From: Tetragenococcus halophilus subsp. halophilus DSM 20339
GTDB taxonomy: Bacteria; Bacillota; Bacilli; Lactobacillales; Enterococcaceae
DNA: 64,000 bases
Assembly: GCF_003841405.1 (NCBI RefSeq)
Contig: NZ_PXYA01000003.1
Span: 124,001-188,000 of the forward strand
Reading direction: 5' to 3'
The position numbers and the translations under genes are program-made. Below, one piece after another: positions 54,287-63,884 of the stretch. Under the pieces are notes generated by a model that searched no databases, was not told the origin of the DNA, and worked only from the letters and a program-made list of their open reading frames with translations. Positions within the stretch are counted from its first letter, which is position 1; every line of letters begins with the position of its first letter.

Positions 54287-55219
54287 CTAGTCAATGATTC
54301 GTAAAGCTAATTGCTCAGCTATGCCTTGAAAGGCTACATTAGCAGCTAATTTCTTTTGCGCTTGTAAAATCAACTCAAGTATTTTATTGTTCCTTTGTGT
54401 CTTTTGTTTATCTTCTAACGAGTGGTTTCGTTCATCTTGAAAATAAACTAACAGCATGGCAAAAATCATACTTTGCTGCTGCTTTTCTTTTGCTTGAGCA
54501 GTGATCTTTTTTTGCACAAAAATAAAAGCTTGCGGATCTCCTTTTTTAAGGTAATCAAACCACTTAGCTATGATTTTCCTAGTTTCATTAAACCATTCAT
54601 CTTCAGAGATTTCAACTGCTTTATCATAACTATTGGTTAGATTAGCAATCAGATTGGCTGTATTTGTCCCCAAATCTTTTTCTTCTAATCGTTTGATTAA
54701 ATGTTCCTTTGCTAAGGGCGTAAAATGAACAATTTGGCAACGCGATTGAATTGTCGGTAAAATTTGGCCTAAAACGTTTGTTTCTAAAATAGCTATTGAA
54801 TCACCCACTGGCTCTTCTAATAACTTTAACAAACTATTTGCTGTGCTCGGATTCATTTTATCAGCTTCTTGCACAATAGATATTTGCGTGCCCTTTTCAA
54901 AACTGCTCTTTGAAAGCTCTTCTTGGAGTTGACGTATTTGATTAACTTTGATTGTTTGCCCTTCTGGTTCAATCAATTGAACGTTGGGATGTTCTCCTTC
55001 GTTGATTCGCATGCAATTGACACATTGCTCGCAAGGTTGATTCTCATTGACGTTTAAACACAATAAACGTTTGGCTAACCATAACGCCATATCGTGTTTT
55101 CCAGAACCACTATCTCCTTCAAAAATATAAGCATGAGCCAAACGCTCATGCTCTACATTTTTTTTCATTTGCGAATAAACAAGAGGCTGACTTTGGGCTA
55201 AAAAATTTTCTTCTCCCAT
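54287..55219 (-). CDS. holB: DNA polymerase III delta' subunit
   Basis: HolB is part of the clamp loader. The 310 residues contain AYIFEGDSGSGKHDMALWLAKRLL (a degenerate Walker A, usual for delta'), the zinc module CLNVNENQPCEQCVNCMR, and STANSLLKLLEEPVGDSIAILET. It follows yaaQ by 42 bases and precedes ricT by 14. Confidence 0.93.
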   Translation of the reverse strand: MGEENFLAQSQPLVYSQMKKNVEHERLAHAYIFEGDSGSGKHDMALWLAKRLLCLNVNENQPCEQCVNCMRINEGEHPNVQLIEPEGQTIKVNQIRQLQEELSKSSFEKGTQISIVQEADKMNPSTANSLLKLLEEPVGDSIAILETNVLGQILPTIQSRCQIVHFTPLAKEHLIKRLEEKDLGTNTANLIANLTNSYDKAVEISEDEWFNETRKIIAKWFDYLKKGDPQAFIFVQKKITAQAKEKQQQSMIFAMLLVYFQDERNHSLEDKQKTQRNNKILELILQAQKKLAANVAFQGIAEQLALRIID

Positions 55220-55261
55220 TTAAATTCTCCTTGTTTTTTCTACTGATAACCGCTTGACAAT

Positions 55262-55594
55262 TCAATATTGTTGAAATTTTTCAATAGGTAAAACAAATAC
55301 TGTAGCGCCACCAACTTCCACTTCTACAGGATATGGTACTTGACCTTCCAAAGAAACATTTAACGTCATTGGAGGTGTGGAGACATATTGCTTTCTTGAC
55401 TGACAAGTTTTTTTAATTAAGCCTAAAGTTTTTTCCACTCGTTCATCTTCTACCCCAATAATGAAAGTGCTGTTTCCTGCTTTCAAAAAACCGCCAGTAG
55501 ATGACAATTTTGTCGCTCGAATGTTTGCTTCAATAAATTCATTAGCCAAACGATTACTATCTTTATCTTGAACGATCGCTAATACTAATTTCAT
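55262..55594 (-). CDS. darA: Cyclic-di-AMP receptor YaaQ (PstA/DarA)
   Basis: This PII-like trimeric protein binds cyclic-di-AMP. The 110 residues match the family: MKLVLAIVQDKDSNRLANEF, IRATKLSSTGGFLKAGNSTFIIGVEDERVE, and GGATVFVLPIEKFQQ at the end. It overlaps tmk by 4 bases. Downstream partners are not known. Cyclic-di-AMP controls osmolyte and potassium uptake, which would matter in a salt-tolerant organism (inference). Confidence 0.94.
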   Translation of the reverse strand: MKLVLAIVQDKDSNRLANEFIEANIRATKLSSTGGFLKAGNSTFIIGVEDERVEKTLGLIKKTCQSRKQYVSTPPMTLNVSLEGQVPYPVEVEVGGATVFVLPIEKFQQY

Positions 55595-56244
55595 TCTACC
55601 ATCTCCTTAAAATAATCTGGGTAAGCTGTACTGATTGCTGAAAAGCTTTGGTCAACTACATCTTGTAAACCAGTTCTGGCGTCAATTTTATGTACCCGAG
55701 CTGAATTTTGTTCAACTAATTTTAAATAGGCATGACGGACCCTTTGATGAAATTCTAACCCTTCTGACTCCAATCGGTCAACTTGATATCCTCGAGATCT
55801 TTGAATTCTCTTTAATCCGGTGTCTGAATCAACATCTAAATACAGCGTAAAATCAGGAGTGAGCCCTTCTGTCGCAAACTGGTTAATTTGAGCGACTTCT
55901 TCTATCCCAACACGACGACCCGCACCTTGATAAGCAATAGAACTATCCACGAAACGATCACATAAGACAATTTTCCCATTATTTAAAGCCGGAGAAATGA
56001 CATCAACAATATGTTGTCTACGTGCCGCAGCATAAAGCAATACTTCGCTACGATCGTCCATTTCCCCATAAGCTGGATCTAAAATAAGATCACGGATTTT
56101 TTCCGCAATTTTTCCGCCCCCTGGCTCTCTTGTTTTGATCATTTCTTTCTCGGATGCAAATTGTAAGCGCGGAAATAATTCATTAAGTACGCTAGTTTTG
56201 CCGGCGCCATCTGGTCCTTCAATTGTTATGAATAGCCCATCCAC
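55591..56244 (-). CDS. tmk: Thymidylate kinase
   Basis: Tmk makes dTDP from dTMP. The 217 residues have the P-loop EGPDGAGKTSVL (about 8-19), the DRX motif LCDRFVDSSIAYQGAGR, and TREPGG. The start is GTG with AAAGGAGG 7 bases upstream. It lies between recR and yaaQ. Confidence 0.96.
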   Translation of the reverse strand: MDGLFITIEGPDGAGKTSVLNELFPRLQFASEKEMIKTREPGGGKIAEKIRDLILDPAYGEMDDRSEVLLYAAARRQHIVDVISPALNNGKIVLCDRFVDSSIAYQGAGRRVGIEEVAQINQFATEGLTPDFTLYLDVDSDTGLKRIQRSRGYQVDRLESEGLEFHQRVRHAYLKLVEQNSARVHKIDARTGLQDVVDQSFSAISTAYPDYFKEMVE

Positions 56245-56273
56245 CCTAGTTCCTCCTTTTTGCCTACAATTTT

Positions 56274-56870
56274 TTATAATTCTGTTCTGCCTTCTACTGC
56301 CTTTGATAAAGTCACTTCATCAGCATACTCAATATCACTTCCAACAGACAAGCCATGAGCAAGCCGTGTGACTGTAATCCCCGCTGGCTTAATCAGACGT
56401 GAAAGATACATCGCAGTAGCTTCACCTTCTGTAGAAGCATTAGTAGCAATAATTACTTCTTTTATTTCTTCATTTTCTAAACGCTTGATCAAGTTAGGAA
56501 TATTAATATCTTCAGGCCCTGTACCTTCCACCGGAGAAAGCACTCCGTGTAAAACATGGTAAAGTCCTTGGTATTCTTTCATTTTTTCCAAAGCCATCAC
56601 ATCTTTAGGCTCTTCTACTACGAGCACACATGAACGGTCTCGCGTTGTATCTGCACATATCTCGCAGGGGTCATCTTCAGTAATATTCCCACAGACACTG
56701 CAATAAGTTAAATCACGTTTAACACTTAATAAAGACTTAGCAAAGTCATTTACTGCCTCATCTTTCATATCAATGGTATAAAAAGCTAAACGTGTCGCTG
56801 TTTTTTGGCCGATACCTGGTAAGTTCATATAACTTGCAATCAAACGAGCAATAGGTTCTGGATATTGCAC
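56274..56870 (-). CDS. recR: Recombination protein RecR
   Basis: RecR works with RecO and RecF to load RecA on gaps. The 198 residues have a helix-hairpin-helix ([17 protein letters not shown]), the zinc finger [18 protein letters not shown], and a TOPRIM domain ([32 protein letters not shown]). The start is GTG with GGAG 8 bases upstream. It follows ybaB. Confidence 0.97.
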   Translation of the reverse strand: MQYPEPIARLIASYMNLPGIGQKTATRLAFYTIDMKDEAVNDFAKSLLSVKRDLTYCSVCGNITEDDPCEICADTTRDRSCVLVVEEPKDVMALEKMKEYQGLYHVLHGVLSPVEGTGPEDINIPNLIKRLENEEIKEVIIATNASTEGEATAMYLSRLIKPAGITVTRLAHGLSVGSDIEYADEVTLSKAVEGRTEL

Positions 56871-56931
56871 AATTAAGACTCCTTTATTAACAAATCAGAA
56901 AAATAGGCATCGACTTACAAAGAGTCATTTT

Positions 56932-57243
56932 TTACATTCCTGGAATGTTTTGTGTATATTTGCCCATCGTCTGTTTTGTTTCTTTATCAATATTTTCTAA
57001 ACAATCATTTACAGCTGTTACAATCAAATCTTGTAACATTTCTGGATCTTCTGGATCGATGACATCTTCTTTAATCTGCACATCTTTAATTGTACGATCT
57101 CCAGTTGCTGTGACTTTTACATAATCATTCGTCGCTTTTCCGCTAAATTCTTTTTTATTTAACGCTTCTTGCTCTTTTTCCATGTCTTTTTGCATTTTTT
57201 GTACTTGTTTCATCATGCCTTGCATGTTACCCATGCCTTTCAT
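56932..57243 (-). CDS. ybaB: YbaB/EbfC nucleoid-associated protein
   Basis: This is a small DNA-binding protein of 103 residues: N-terminal Met- and Gln-rich helix [22 protein letters not shown], the core [29 protein letters not shown], and a C-terminal helix ending in YTQNIPGM. It lies between dnaX and recR, the conserved place. Confidence 0.96.
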   Translation of the reverse strand: MKGMGNMQGMMKQVQKMQKDMEKEQEALNKKEFSGKATNDYVKVTATGDRTIKDVQIKEDVIDPEDPEMLQDLIVTAVNDCLENIDKETKQTMGKYTQNIPGM

Positions 57244-57261
57244 ATATCCTCACTTCACTTT

Positions 57262-59007
57262 CTAATCTTCTTTAATAGTTGCTAATTCACCAAACAAATC
57301 TTGCGCTTTAGAAACCGCTAAATCTTCCTTTTGTTCATCAGTTGTAGTGCTTTCTGATTCTTCCTGTTCAGTCAGTTCATCTTCATCTGCTTCATCTTTA
57401 TGACCAGAAAGAAATTCTTGTCGTAAAGTAGGCCAACTTTCATCAGTAATGTAGACTAAATCCGGTACATAATCCGAAATCATACGACTAATATTATTTT
57501 GTACAGCTAATACAAAATCCTGATCGTTTGCTGCTTTTTTACAAATAATTTCATAATCAAAAGCAATGACCAATCCATTAGGACTAGCAGCTTTGGGCTG
57601 GCTTGCTCTTAGCATCGCCTTTTGTGTTACACTCAAACTTGCTAAAAGATCCTCCCAAACTTCTTTGACATTCACTAAGTCTTTTTTCCTAGCCTCTTTT
57701 AAAACCTTAAATACTCGTTTTTTAGGCACACGATAACCAGTAGACGCCGTTTTTTTTTCTTTTTGCTGTTGTGTCTTTGTTTGGACTTGTTGTTGCGGTT
57801 GTTCCAAACGATTCTTTAACTGATTAACTTCCTGTTGCAATGCAGTTACTTGCTCTTTTAACCCTACTAGCTCTTGAGTATCATCTGGCTGTGTAGTAGC
57901 ATCAACCGAAGAACTATTTTCAGTAGAATTTCCTTCAGACAACTTTACAGTGGCAACTTCTAAATATATTCTAGGACTTGTGGTAAAACGTATTTCATTT
58001 TGTGTCTGATTTAAAATATGAATCCAAGAATAAATTTGTTGGGCAGAAATTTCTTCTGCAGATTGCTTAAATGTTGCTGTAAAATGCTGGGCTTTTTCAG
58101 CTAATAGTTTAGGTGCTTTTTGATAAATCAATAAGTCACGACAATAAACCAGTAAGTTTTCTAATAACCGCCTTGCCTCCTTGCCTGAAGCTAACATTTC
58201 ATCTAACAAACTTAAACACTCCGCTGTATTTTCTTGTTTACAAGTTAAAATAAAACGGTCCATCATATCATAAGTCAGACTACCTGTTACTTCTAAAGCA
58301 TCTTGTAATGTAATGGTATCATCACTAAAGGAAATAGCTTGATCTAAAATACTTAAAGCATCACGCATACCGCCTTCAGCTGCTTGTGCAATAACATTTA
58401 ATGCTTCATCTTCAAAACTGAGTTCATTTTTTTCTAAAATATATGCTAAATGATCTACAATATCTTTTGTATCAATTCGTTTAAAATCAAAACGCTGAGT
58501 TCTAGAAATAATGGTTGCTGGAATTTTATGAGGTTCTGTTGTGGCTAAGATGAAAATCACATTTTTTTTGGGTTCTTCCAAGGTTTTTAACAAAGCATTG
58601 AAAGCTCCCGTAGATAACATATGAACTTCATCAATAATATAGACTTTATACTGAGCCTGAGTGGGAGCATAATTTGCCCGCTCACGAATCAAACGAATTT
58701 CTTCAACACCGTTATTACTAGCAGCATCGATTTCAATCACATCTTCTTGAGTACCGTCTGTAATTGAACGACAAATTTCGCATTCATTACAAGGTTCCCC
58801 ATCTACACTATTAGGACAGTTCACGGCTTTAGCAAGAATTTTTGCAGCACTAGTTTTTCCCGTGCCTCGTGGTCCTGTAAACAAATAAGCATGGGAAATT
58901 TGACTTTGCGTAATCGCGTTTTTTAAGGTTTGAGTGATTGCTTCTTGACCAATTACATCATCAAATCGTTGCGAACGCCATACGCGATAAAGTGCTTGAT
59001 AAACCAA
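57262..59007 (-). CDS. dnaX: DNA polymerase III gamma/tau subunit
   Basis: DnaX is the motor of the clamp loader. TTG 59007, 8 bases after AGAGG, gives 581 residues beginning MVYQALYRVWRSQRF; GTG 59016 is part of the ribosome-binding site. Walker A is FTGPRGTGKTSAAKILA, the zinc module CPNSVDGEPCNECEIC, DEXH VYIIDEVHMLS and sensor ILATTEPHKIP. The C-terminal tau region ends in a very acidic stretch (GHKDEADEDELTEQEESES). I found no programmed-frameshift signal. Confidence 0.96.
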   Translation of the reverse strand: MVYQALYRVWRSQRFDDVIGQEAITQTLKNAITQSQISHAYLFTGPRGTGKTSAAKILAKAVNCPNSVDGEPCNECEICRSITDGTQEDVIEIDAASNNGVEEIRLIRERANYAPTQAQYKVYIIDEVHMLSTGAFNALLKTLEEPKKNVIFILATTEPHKIPATIISRTQRFDFKRIDTKDIVDHLAYILEKNELSFEDEALNVIAQAAEGGMRDALSILDQAISFSDDTITLQDALEVTGSLTYDMMDRFILTCKQENTAECLSLLDEMLASGKEARRLLENLLVYCRDLLIYQKAPKLLAEKAQHFTATFKQSAEEISAQQIYSWIHILNQTQNEIRFTTSPRIYLEVATVKLSEGNSTENSSSVDATTQPDDTQELVGLKEQVTALQQEVNQLKNRLEQPQQQVQTKTQQQKEKKTASTGYRVPKKRVFKVLKEARKKDLVNVKEVWEDLLASLSVTQKAMLRASQPKAASPNGLVIAFDYEIICKKAANDQDFVLAVQNNISRMISDYVPDLVYITDESWPTLRQEFLSGHKDEADEDELTEQEESESTTTDEQKEDLAVSKAQDLFGELATIKED

Positions 59008-59041
59008 ATTCGCCACCTCTTTTCAAAATTCACTACTTACT

Positions 59042-59047
59042 ATTATA
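59042..59047 (-). promoter_or_regulatory. Putative -10 box of the dnaX operon
   Basis: TATAAT on the minus strand, 35 bases before the dnaX start, stands in an AT-rich stretch. The -35 region is not clear, so only the -10 is listed. The rest of 59048-59225 holds no gene; I looked for the SRP RNA here and did not see it. Confidence 0.5.
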
Positions 59048-59225
59048 CGCAATTTTGCTTAAAAAAACCACAATTTGAGCAAATCCTATTCGAACTTTTT
59101 TAAATCTTTAACTCAGAATTTATATAAAGGACAAGCATTTATTCTTAAAGTCCAATCATAGAAATTTTTCACAGAAATTAGTATACTTATTAATAGATTT
59201 TTAAATTGAAAAAGAAGAGTTTTTT

Positions 59226-60626
59226 ATGTCATATAAATTCCCGAATAATTTTCTATGGGGAGCGTCAATCAGCGCACACCAGACAGAAGGTGCTTATAAA
59301 AACGATGGTAAAGGATTGACTGTCCAAGATACTAGGATACGCGATAATCATGAAATTGCCAATTTCACAGTAGCAAGTGACCATTATCACCATTATAAAG
59401 AAGACATTCAGTTATTAGCAGAACTAGGTGTCAAAGTTTTTCGTTTTTCAATTTCTTGGGCCCGTATTTTTCCTCAAGGTCGCAAAGAGATCAACCAAGC
59501 AGGTATCGATCATTATCAAAGTGTTATTGATGAATGTTTAGCACATAATATCCAACCTATGGTCACACTTAACCACTTTGACTTACCACAAGCCTTAGAA
59601 GATATGGGCGGTTGGTCCAATCGTAAAACGGTTGATGCCTTTAAAGAATATGCACAAACCGTTTTTAAAGCCTATGGTAACAAGGTCAAATACTGGTTAA
59701 CAATCAATGAACCAAATATCATGCTACTGGTTGATCAAAAAATTTTAGGAAAACAAATTCCTATAAAAGAAAAATATCAGCAATTCCATCATTTGATGAT
59801 GGCAGAAAAATACGCTTTTAAGTTTTGCCATGAACTAGTAGACAATGGACAAATAGGGCCTGTGCCTAATATATCATTGGTTTATCCAGCGACAAGTAAA
59901 CCGTTAGATAATCAGGCTGCCTTATATTTCAATAGTGTACGAAATTGGGCTTATCTCGATTTTTCTTGTTTTGGTCGTTACAATACAGTTTTTAAGGACT
60001 ATTTAAAACAAAAAAATATTTCTATTACTTTTTCACCCGAAGACGAAACTGTAATGAAAGAAAATTTTCCAGATTTTATTGCTATGAATTTTTATACAAC
60101 AATGACTGTAGAAAAACCAATGGACAAAAATAATATGAGTGAAGGAATCAGTGATCAACAAAGTGAAGATATAATGGATTGGGGTTTTTACAAGGGCGTC
60201 ACTAATCCTTATCTTAAGAAAAACCAATTTAATTGGACGATTGACCCAGATGGCTTTAAGACTACCCTACAAACACTTTATGATCGCTATCATTTGCCAA
60301 TCATTATCACTGAAAACGGTCTGGGAGCCAAAGATGATTTAACGGAAGATAAAAAAATTCATGATCCTTACCGCATTGATTACTTGAAACAACATCTTGA
60401 ACAAGCACTAGAAGCTATCGAAGCAGGTGTTGATTTATTTGGTTATAGTCCTTGGTCAGCGATCGATTTGATTAGTGTCCATGAAGGGATCAGCAAGCGT
60501 TATGGTTTTATTTATGTTGACAGAACAGAAAAAGAATTAAAACAGCTTGCGCGTTATAAAAAGGACAGCTTTTATTGGTATCAAAAATTAATCCAAACAA
60601 ATAAAATCCCAGCAGAAAGCCGGTGA
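59226..60626 (+). CDS. 6-phospho-beta-glucosidase (GH1)
   Basis: The enzyme hydrolyses phosphorylated beta-glucosides brought in by the PTS. The 466 residues have the GH1 acid/base LTINEPNIML and nucleophile IIITENGLGAKDD, the N-terminal FLWGASISAHQTEGAY, and the phosphate-binding C-terminal ISKRYGFIYVDR. AAGAAGAG precedes the ATG. It overlaps or abuts the PTS IIC gene, so both form one operon. Confidence 0.95.
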   Translation: MSYKFPNNFLWGASISAHQTEGAYKNDGKGLTVQDTRIRDNHEIANFTVASDHYHHYKEDIQLLAELGVKVFRFSISWARIFPQGRKEINQAGIDHYQSVIDECLAHNIQPMVTLNHFDLPQALEDMGGWSNRKTVDAFKEYAQTVFKAYGNKVKYWLTINEPNIMLLVDQKILGKQIPIKEKYQQFHHLMMAEKYAFKFCHELVDNGQIGPVPNISLVYPATSKPLDNQAALYFNSVRNWAYLDFSCFGRYNTVFKDYLKQKNISITFSPEDETVMKENFPDFIAMNFYTTMTVEKPMDKNNMSEGISDQQSEDIMDWGFYKGVTNPYLKKNQFNWTIDPDGFKTTLQTLYDRYHLPIIITENGLGAKDDLTEDKKIHDPYRIDYLKQHLEQALEAIEAGVDLFGYSPWSAIDLISVHEGISKRYGFIYVDRTEKELKQLARYKKDSFYWYQKLIQTNKIPAESR

Positions 60627-60631
60627 AATTA

Positions 60632-61963
60632 ATGAATGTAGTGTTTACATTTTTAGAAAACAAACTGATGCCACCGCTTAATAGATTAGCTAATTTACGT
60701 GTCATACAAGCCATTATGCAAGCAGGTGTAGTAACTGTTCCTTTTACCATTGTTGGTTCGATCTTTTTAATTATAAATAATTTACCACAAATCATACCAC
60801 CTTTAGCACCTTTTTTTGAACAAACGGTGCTAAAATTGTCCCCGCTTTACAGCGTGGTTACAACCATGTCGATTGACTCGATTGCGATATTTTATGCTTT
60901 GGCTACAGCTTTTTATTTAACAGAAAGTTATCGGCAAGATACCGCAAAACAAATGAGTAGTTTTGTCGGCGCAATTTTAGGGCTATTCGCATTTTTATTA
61001 ACGATTGTTCAAGTTGATATTCAAAACGGACAAGCCCAGTTGCTGCAAAATAATGCTGAAGAGTCAATTATCTATAACGGCGTAGCGCTTGATAGTTGGG
61101 TTACACGTTTTAGCGGTGTGGGGATTTTTATCGGAATTTTAACAGCCATTTTGGCGGTACAGATTTATCGCTTGTGTATAATAAAAAATATTACCATTCG
61201 TATGCCTGAAGGCGTACCTGATGGTGTTAGCAAAGCATTTGCTTCTTTAGTACCAGCAATTTTTATCGCGTTTACTATGGTTATCATTAATGGTATTTTA
61301 GCTTTTTTCCATACCGATTTACATGCGATTTTAACTCAGCCGTTTGAGTTCGTAAAAGGATTGACCGGTTCTTGGTTAGGAATTGTTGTCATTATGTTAC
61401 TAATTCACTTACTATGGGTGGTAGGAGTGCATGGTACTGCTATTATCAAAAACAGCTTTATTAATCCTATTTTGCTGGTAGCTCTAACCGAAAATATTAA
61501 TGGCACTAACAATATTTTTGCTGGCGATTTTGTCAATATGTATATTTTTCTAGGTGGCGCTGGCAGCACATTAGGCCTGGTTTTGCTGATGGTTTTTAAT
61601 GCCAAATCAGATCAATTGAAAGTACTAGGAAAAGCAGCGATTTTACCAGGTCTGTTTAATATCAATGAGCCAGTTATTTTCGGTGCTCCTATTGTTTATA
61701 ACCCTTATTTGATGATCCCATTTATAGTAACACCTATCATTAATGTAACTATTTCATATTTTTCTGCTTCAGTAGATTTGGTCAACAAAATCATTTCCGG
61801 TATACCTTGGATTTCTCCTGTTGGAGTGGGCGCATTTTTAGGGACCGGCGGCGATTTTCGTGGTGTGTTAATTGCCTTTATTAATTTGGCCGTTTCTATT
61901 CTTATTTATTATCCATTCTTTAAAATGTATGATAATAAATTGTATGCGCAACAACAAAAATAG
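60632..61963 (+). CDS. PTS IIC component, cellobiose/beta-glucoside type
   Basis: This 443-residue polytopic permease is the membrane subunit of a lactose/cellobiose-type PTS. MNVVFTFLENKLMPPLNRLANLRVIQAIMQAG at the start, GVHGTAIIKNSFINPILL, and LPGLFNINEPVIFGAPIVYNPYLMIPF are family marks. IIA and IIB are not fused and no genes for them lie nearby, so it must borrow them from another locus. ATG 60632 is 6 bases after the bgl stop; GTG 60623 is possible. Confidence 0.92.
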   Translation: MNVVFTFLENKLMPPLNRLANLRVIQAIMQAGVVTVPFTIVGSIFLIINNLPQIIPPLAPFFEQTVLKLSPLYSVVTTMSIDSIAIFYALATAFYLTESYRQDTAKQMSSFVGAILGLFAFLLTIVQVDIQNGQAQLLQNNAEESIIYNGVALDSWVTRFSGVGIFIGILTAILAVQIYRLCIIKNITIRMPEGVPDGVSKAFASLVPAIFIAFTMVIINGILAFFHTDLHAILTQPFEFVKGLTGSWLGIVVIMLLIHLLWVVGVHGTAIIKNSFINPILLVALTENINGTNNIFAGDFVNMYIFLGGAGSTLGLVLLMVFNAKSDQLKVLGKAAILPGLFNINEPVIFGAPIVYNPYLMIPFIVTPIINVTISYFSASVDLVNKIISGIPWISPVGVGAFLGTGGDFRGVLIAFINLAVSILIYYPFFKMYDNKLYAQQQK

Positions 61964-61995
61964 CAGAGATTCTTTTATTATTACAAACTAAAATT

Positions 61996-62050
61996 AAAAA
62001 ATATGATAGAAAACGACGTTAAAAATAACTCGAATTCTATCATATTTTTT
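61996..62050. terminator. Bidirectional terminator after the beta-glucoside operon
   Basis: Sixteen-base perfect arms AAAAAATATGATAGAA (61996-62011) and its complement (62035-62050) flank a 23-base loop. It serves the PTS IIC gene and, on the other strand, the broken oxidoreductase gene. Confidence 0.85.
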
Positions 62051-62083
62051 ATGATCAATGATTAAATTATGAATCACTTAAAA

Positions 62084-62714
62084 TTAATTTTGATAAATAG
62101 AAATTTGCACTTGGTTATATTTTCCTGACTCCATCGCATCGACAAAACCGGTAGCGTAGTCACTGTAGCTAATCTTACTTTCGCCTTCATCGTTTTCCGC
62201 ATACTCGTTACTAGCAATCGTATAATCGTCTGTCTTTGCTCCATCAGCTTCAAAACTTGCCGCTGGACTAACATAAATCCATTGCACATCACTACGATCT
62301 TTTAACCGTTTTAAAGCTTTACCCATTCCAGCTGCGACTGGTTGTGCTTCTTTGGGAAAATCAGGAGTATCTTTCAATTGCTTTTTATGTTCAGCATCTA
62401 CATACAAACCGCCAGCGCCCCCCCACAACAAATAATTGGGTGTTCGTAGCACTCAGGCAATCTGCCAAGTGCATCAACGAGCTTTCATGTAAATCCATGT
62501 CTGCAGGATCCCAAACACCAAAAGCATCGACCACTATATCAAAACTTTTTAAATCTTGAGCTGTTAAATCATAAAGATCTTTTTGTAAAACTTGTGAAGC
62601 CTTTGTTTGATTTTTATGGCGTACAATCGCGGTCACGTCATGATCACGTTTGACAGCTTCATTTGTAATTAATTTTCCTGCTTTACCATTTGCTGCTACA
62701 ACTGCGATTTTCAT
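62084..62714 (-). pseudogene. NAD(P)-binding oxidoreductase (NmrA/SDR-like), frameshifted
   Basis: The two halves of one atypical short-chain reductase are in different frames. The first (from ATG 62714 behind GGAGG) begins MKIAVVAANGKAGKLITNEA, the NAD(P) loop, and runs to LFVVGG. The second continues AGGLYVDAEHKKQLKDTPDF to the stop at 62084. The break is at a run of seven G (62418-62424); six would restore one frame of about 209 residues. It could be a true mutation, a phase-variable tract or a sequencing error. Confidence 0.85.
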
Positions 62715-62910
62715 CAACAATTCCTCCAATGTTTATTCTCTTCTTTCATAATTTATCCTACACCATACATATATAAAAAGAAAAGAATTACGTTTTTTAT
62801 TTTTGCTTGTTCTTAATATTAAAGAAATTATATTTAGTTATTGATTTAAACCAAAAATATATCATTTCAAACAATTGAAAAAGTATAGACTTACAGTAAT
62901 TGCTTAAAAT

Positions 62911-62947
62911 AAAAAAGCTAAGAAATCATTGATTTCTTAGCTTTTTT
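62911..62947 (-). terminator. Terminator of the rplJ-rplL operon
   Basis: An 18-base perfect inverted repeat (AAAAAAGCTAAGAAATCA and its complement) with a 1-base centre ends in a T-run on either strand; it lies 14 bases after the rplL stop. The gap 62715-62910 holds no gene. Confidence 0.88.
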
Positions 62948-62961
62948 ATCATGTTCACTGA

Positions 62962-63330
62962 CTACTTCAATTCTACTGAAGCACCTGCGTCTTCTAAAGC
63001 AGATTTCAAACTGTCAGCTTCTTCTTTAGCTACGTTTTCTTTAACTGGTGAAGGAGCACCGTCAGCGACAGCTTTTGCTTCTTTCAAGCCCAAGCCAGTT
63101 GCTTCGCGAATAGCTTTGATAACTTTCACTTTTTGGTCACCAACATCAGTAAGTTCTACTGTAAATTCAGTTTGTTCTTCAGCTTCTTCGCTTTCTCCTG
63201 CAGAAGCAGCTGCAACTGGTGCTGCAGCAGATACACCGAATTCTTCTTCAATAGCTTTAACTAAATCGTTTAATTCTAAAATTGTCGCACCTTTTATTTC
63301 TTCGACAATGTTTTCAATATTTAATGCCAT
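62962..63330 (-). CDS. rplL: Ribosomal protein bL7/L12
   Basis: bL12 forms the ribosomal stalk that recruits translation factors. The 122 residues have an N-terminal dimerisation part ([20 protein letters not shown]), an Ala/Glu hinge ([20 protein letters not shown]) and the C-terminal domain [22 protein letters not shown]. It follows rplJ by 41 bases. Confidence 0.98.
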   Translation of the reverse strand: MALNIENIVEEIKGATILELNDLVKAIEEEFGVSAAAPVAAASAGESEEAEEQTEFTVELTDVGDQKVKVIKAIREATGLGLKEAKAVADGAPSPVKENVAKEEADSLKSALEDAGASVELK

Positions 63331-63371
63331 TTTTTATTTTCCTCCATTATGATAAGTATTTTTAACTGCCC

Positions 63372-63875
63372 TTAAGCAGCATCTTCTTCGTTCTTTTCAA
63401 TGACTGCATTAAGTCCGTAAGCCACATTACGTACGGGAGCTTGTAATACAGATAACAACATTGATAGTAGTCCGTCGCGATCTGGTAGTTTCGCCAGAGC
63501 TTGAACTTCATCTAATGTAGCCACTCTATTTTCAATAACGCCGCCTTTAATTTCTAACGATTTTGCTTCTTGTGAAAATTCATCAATAATTTTCGCTGGA
63601 GCGATCACGTCTTCATTACTAAAAGCAACAGCTGTCGGACCTACAAAAACATCTTCTAAACCGTCTAAACCAGCTTCTTTTGCTGCACGACTAAGAATAG
63701 AGTTTTTAATTACATGCATTTCAACATTTTCATCACGCAACTGTTTACGTAAACGTGTATCTTCGTCTACTGTTAAACCACGATAATCAACAAAAACAAC
63801 AGATTCTGCTGCATTTAATTGTTGGGCAACGCTAGTCACAATTTCTGCTTTTTTTGCAATAGCTGCTTCACTCAT
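63372..63875 (-). CDS. rplJ: Ribosomal protein uL10
   Basis: uL10 anchors the L12 stalk to 23S rRNA and represses its own operon by binding the leader. The 167 residues show [42 protein letters not shown] and the C-terminal helix that carries L12. It is the first gene of rplJ-rplL, with AGGAGGTG upstream. Confidence 0.98.
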   Translation of the reverse strand: MSEAAIAKKAEIVTSVAQQLNAAESVVFVDYRGLTVDEDTRLRKQLRDENVEMHVIKNSILSRAAKEAGLDGLEDVFVGPTAVAFSNEDVIAPAKIIDEFSQEAKSLEIKGGVIENRVATLDEVQALAKLPDRDGLLSMLLSVLQAPVRNVAYGLNAVIEKNEEDAA

Positions 63876-63884
63876 TTTTTTCTT

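Noticed and set aside
57700-57830. Programmed frameshift producing short gamma form of DnaX
   Set aside because: There are A/T-rich runs in the linker, but no clear slippery heptamer with a downstream hairpin in the right frame.
59017-59225. Signal recognition particle RNA near dnaX
   Set aside because: Often located here in Firmicutes, but I see no conserved GGAA/GCAG tetraloop region or suitable long hairpin.
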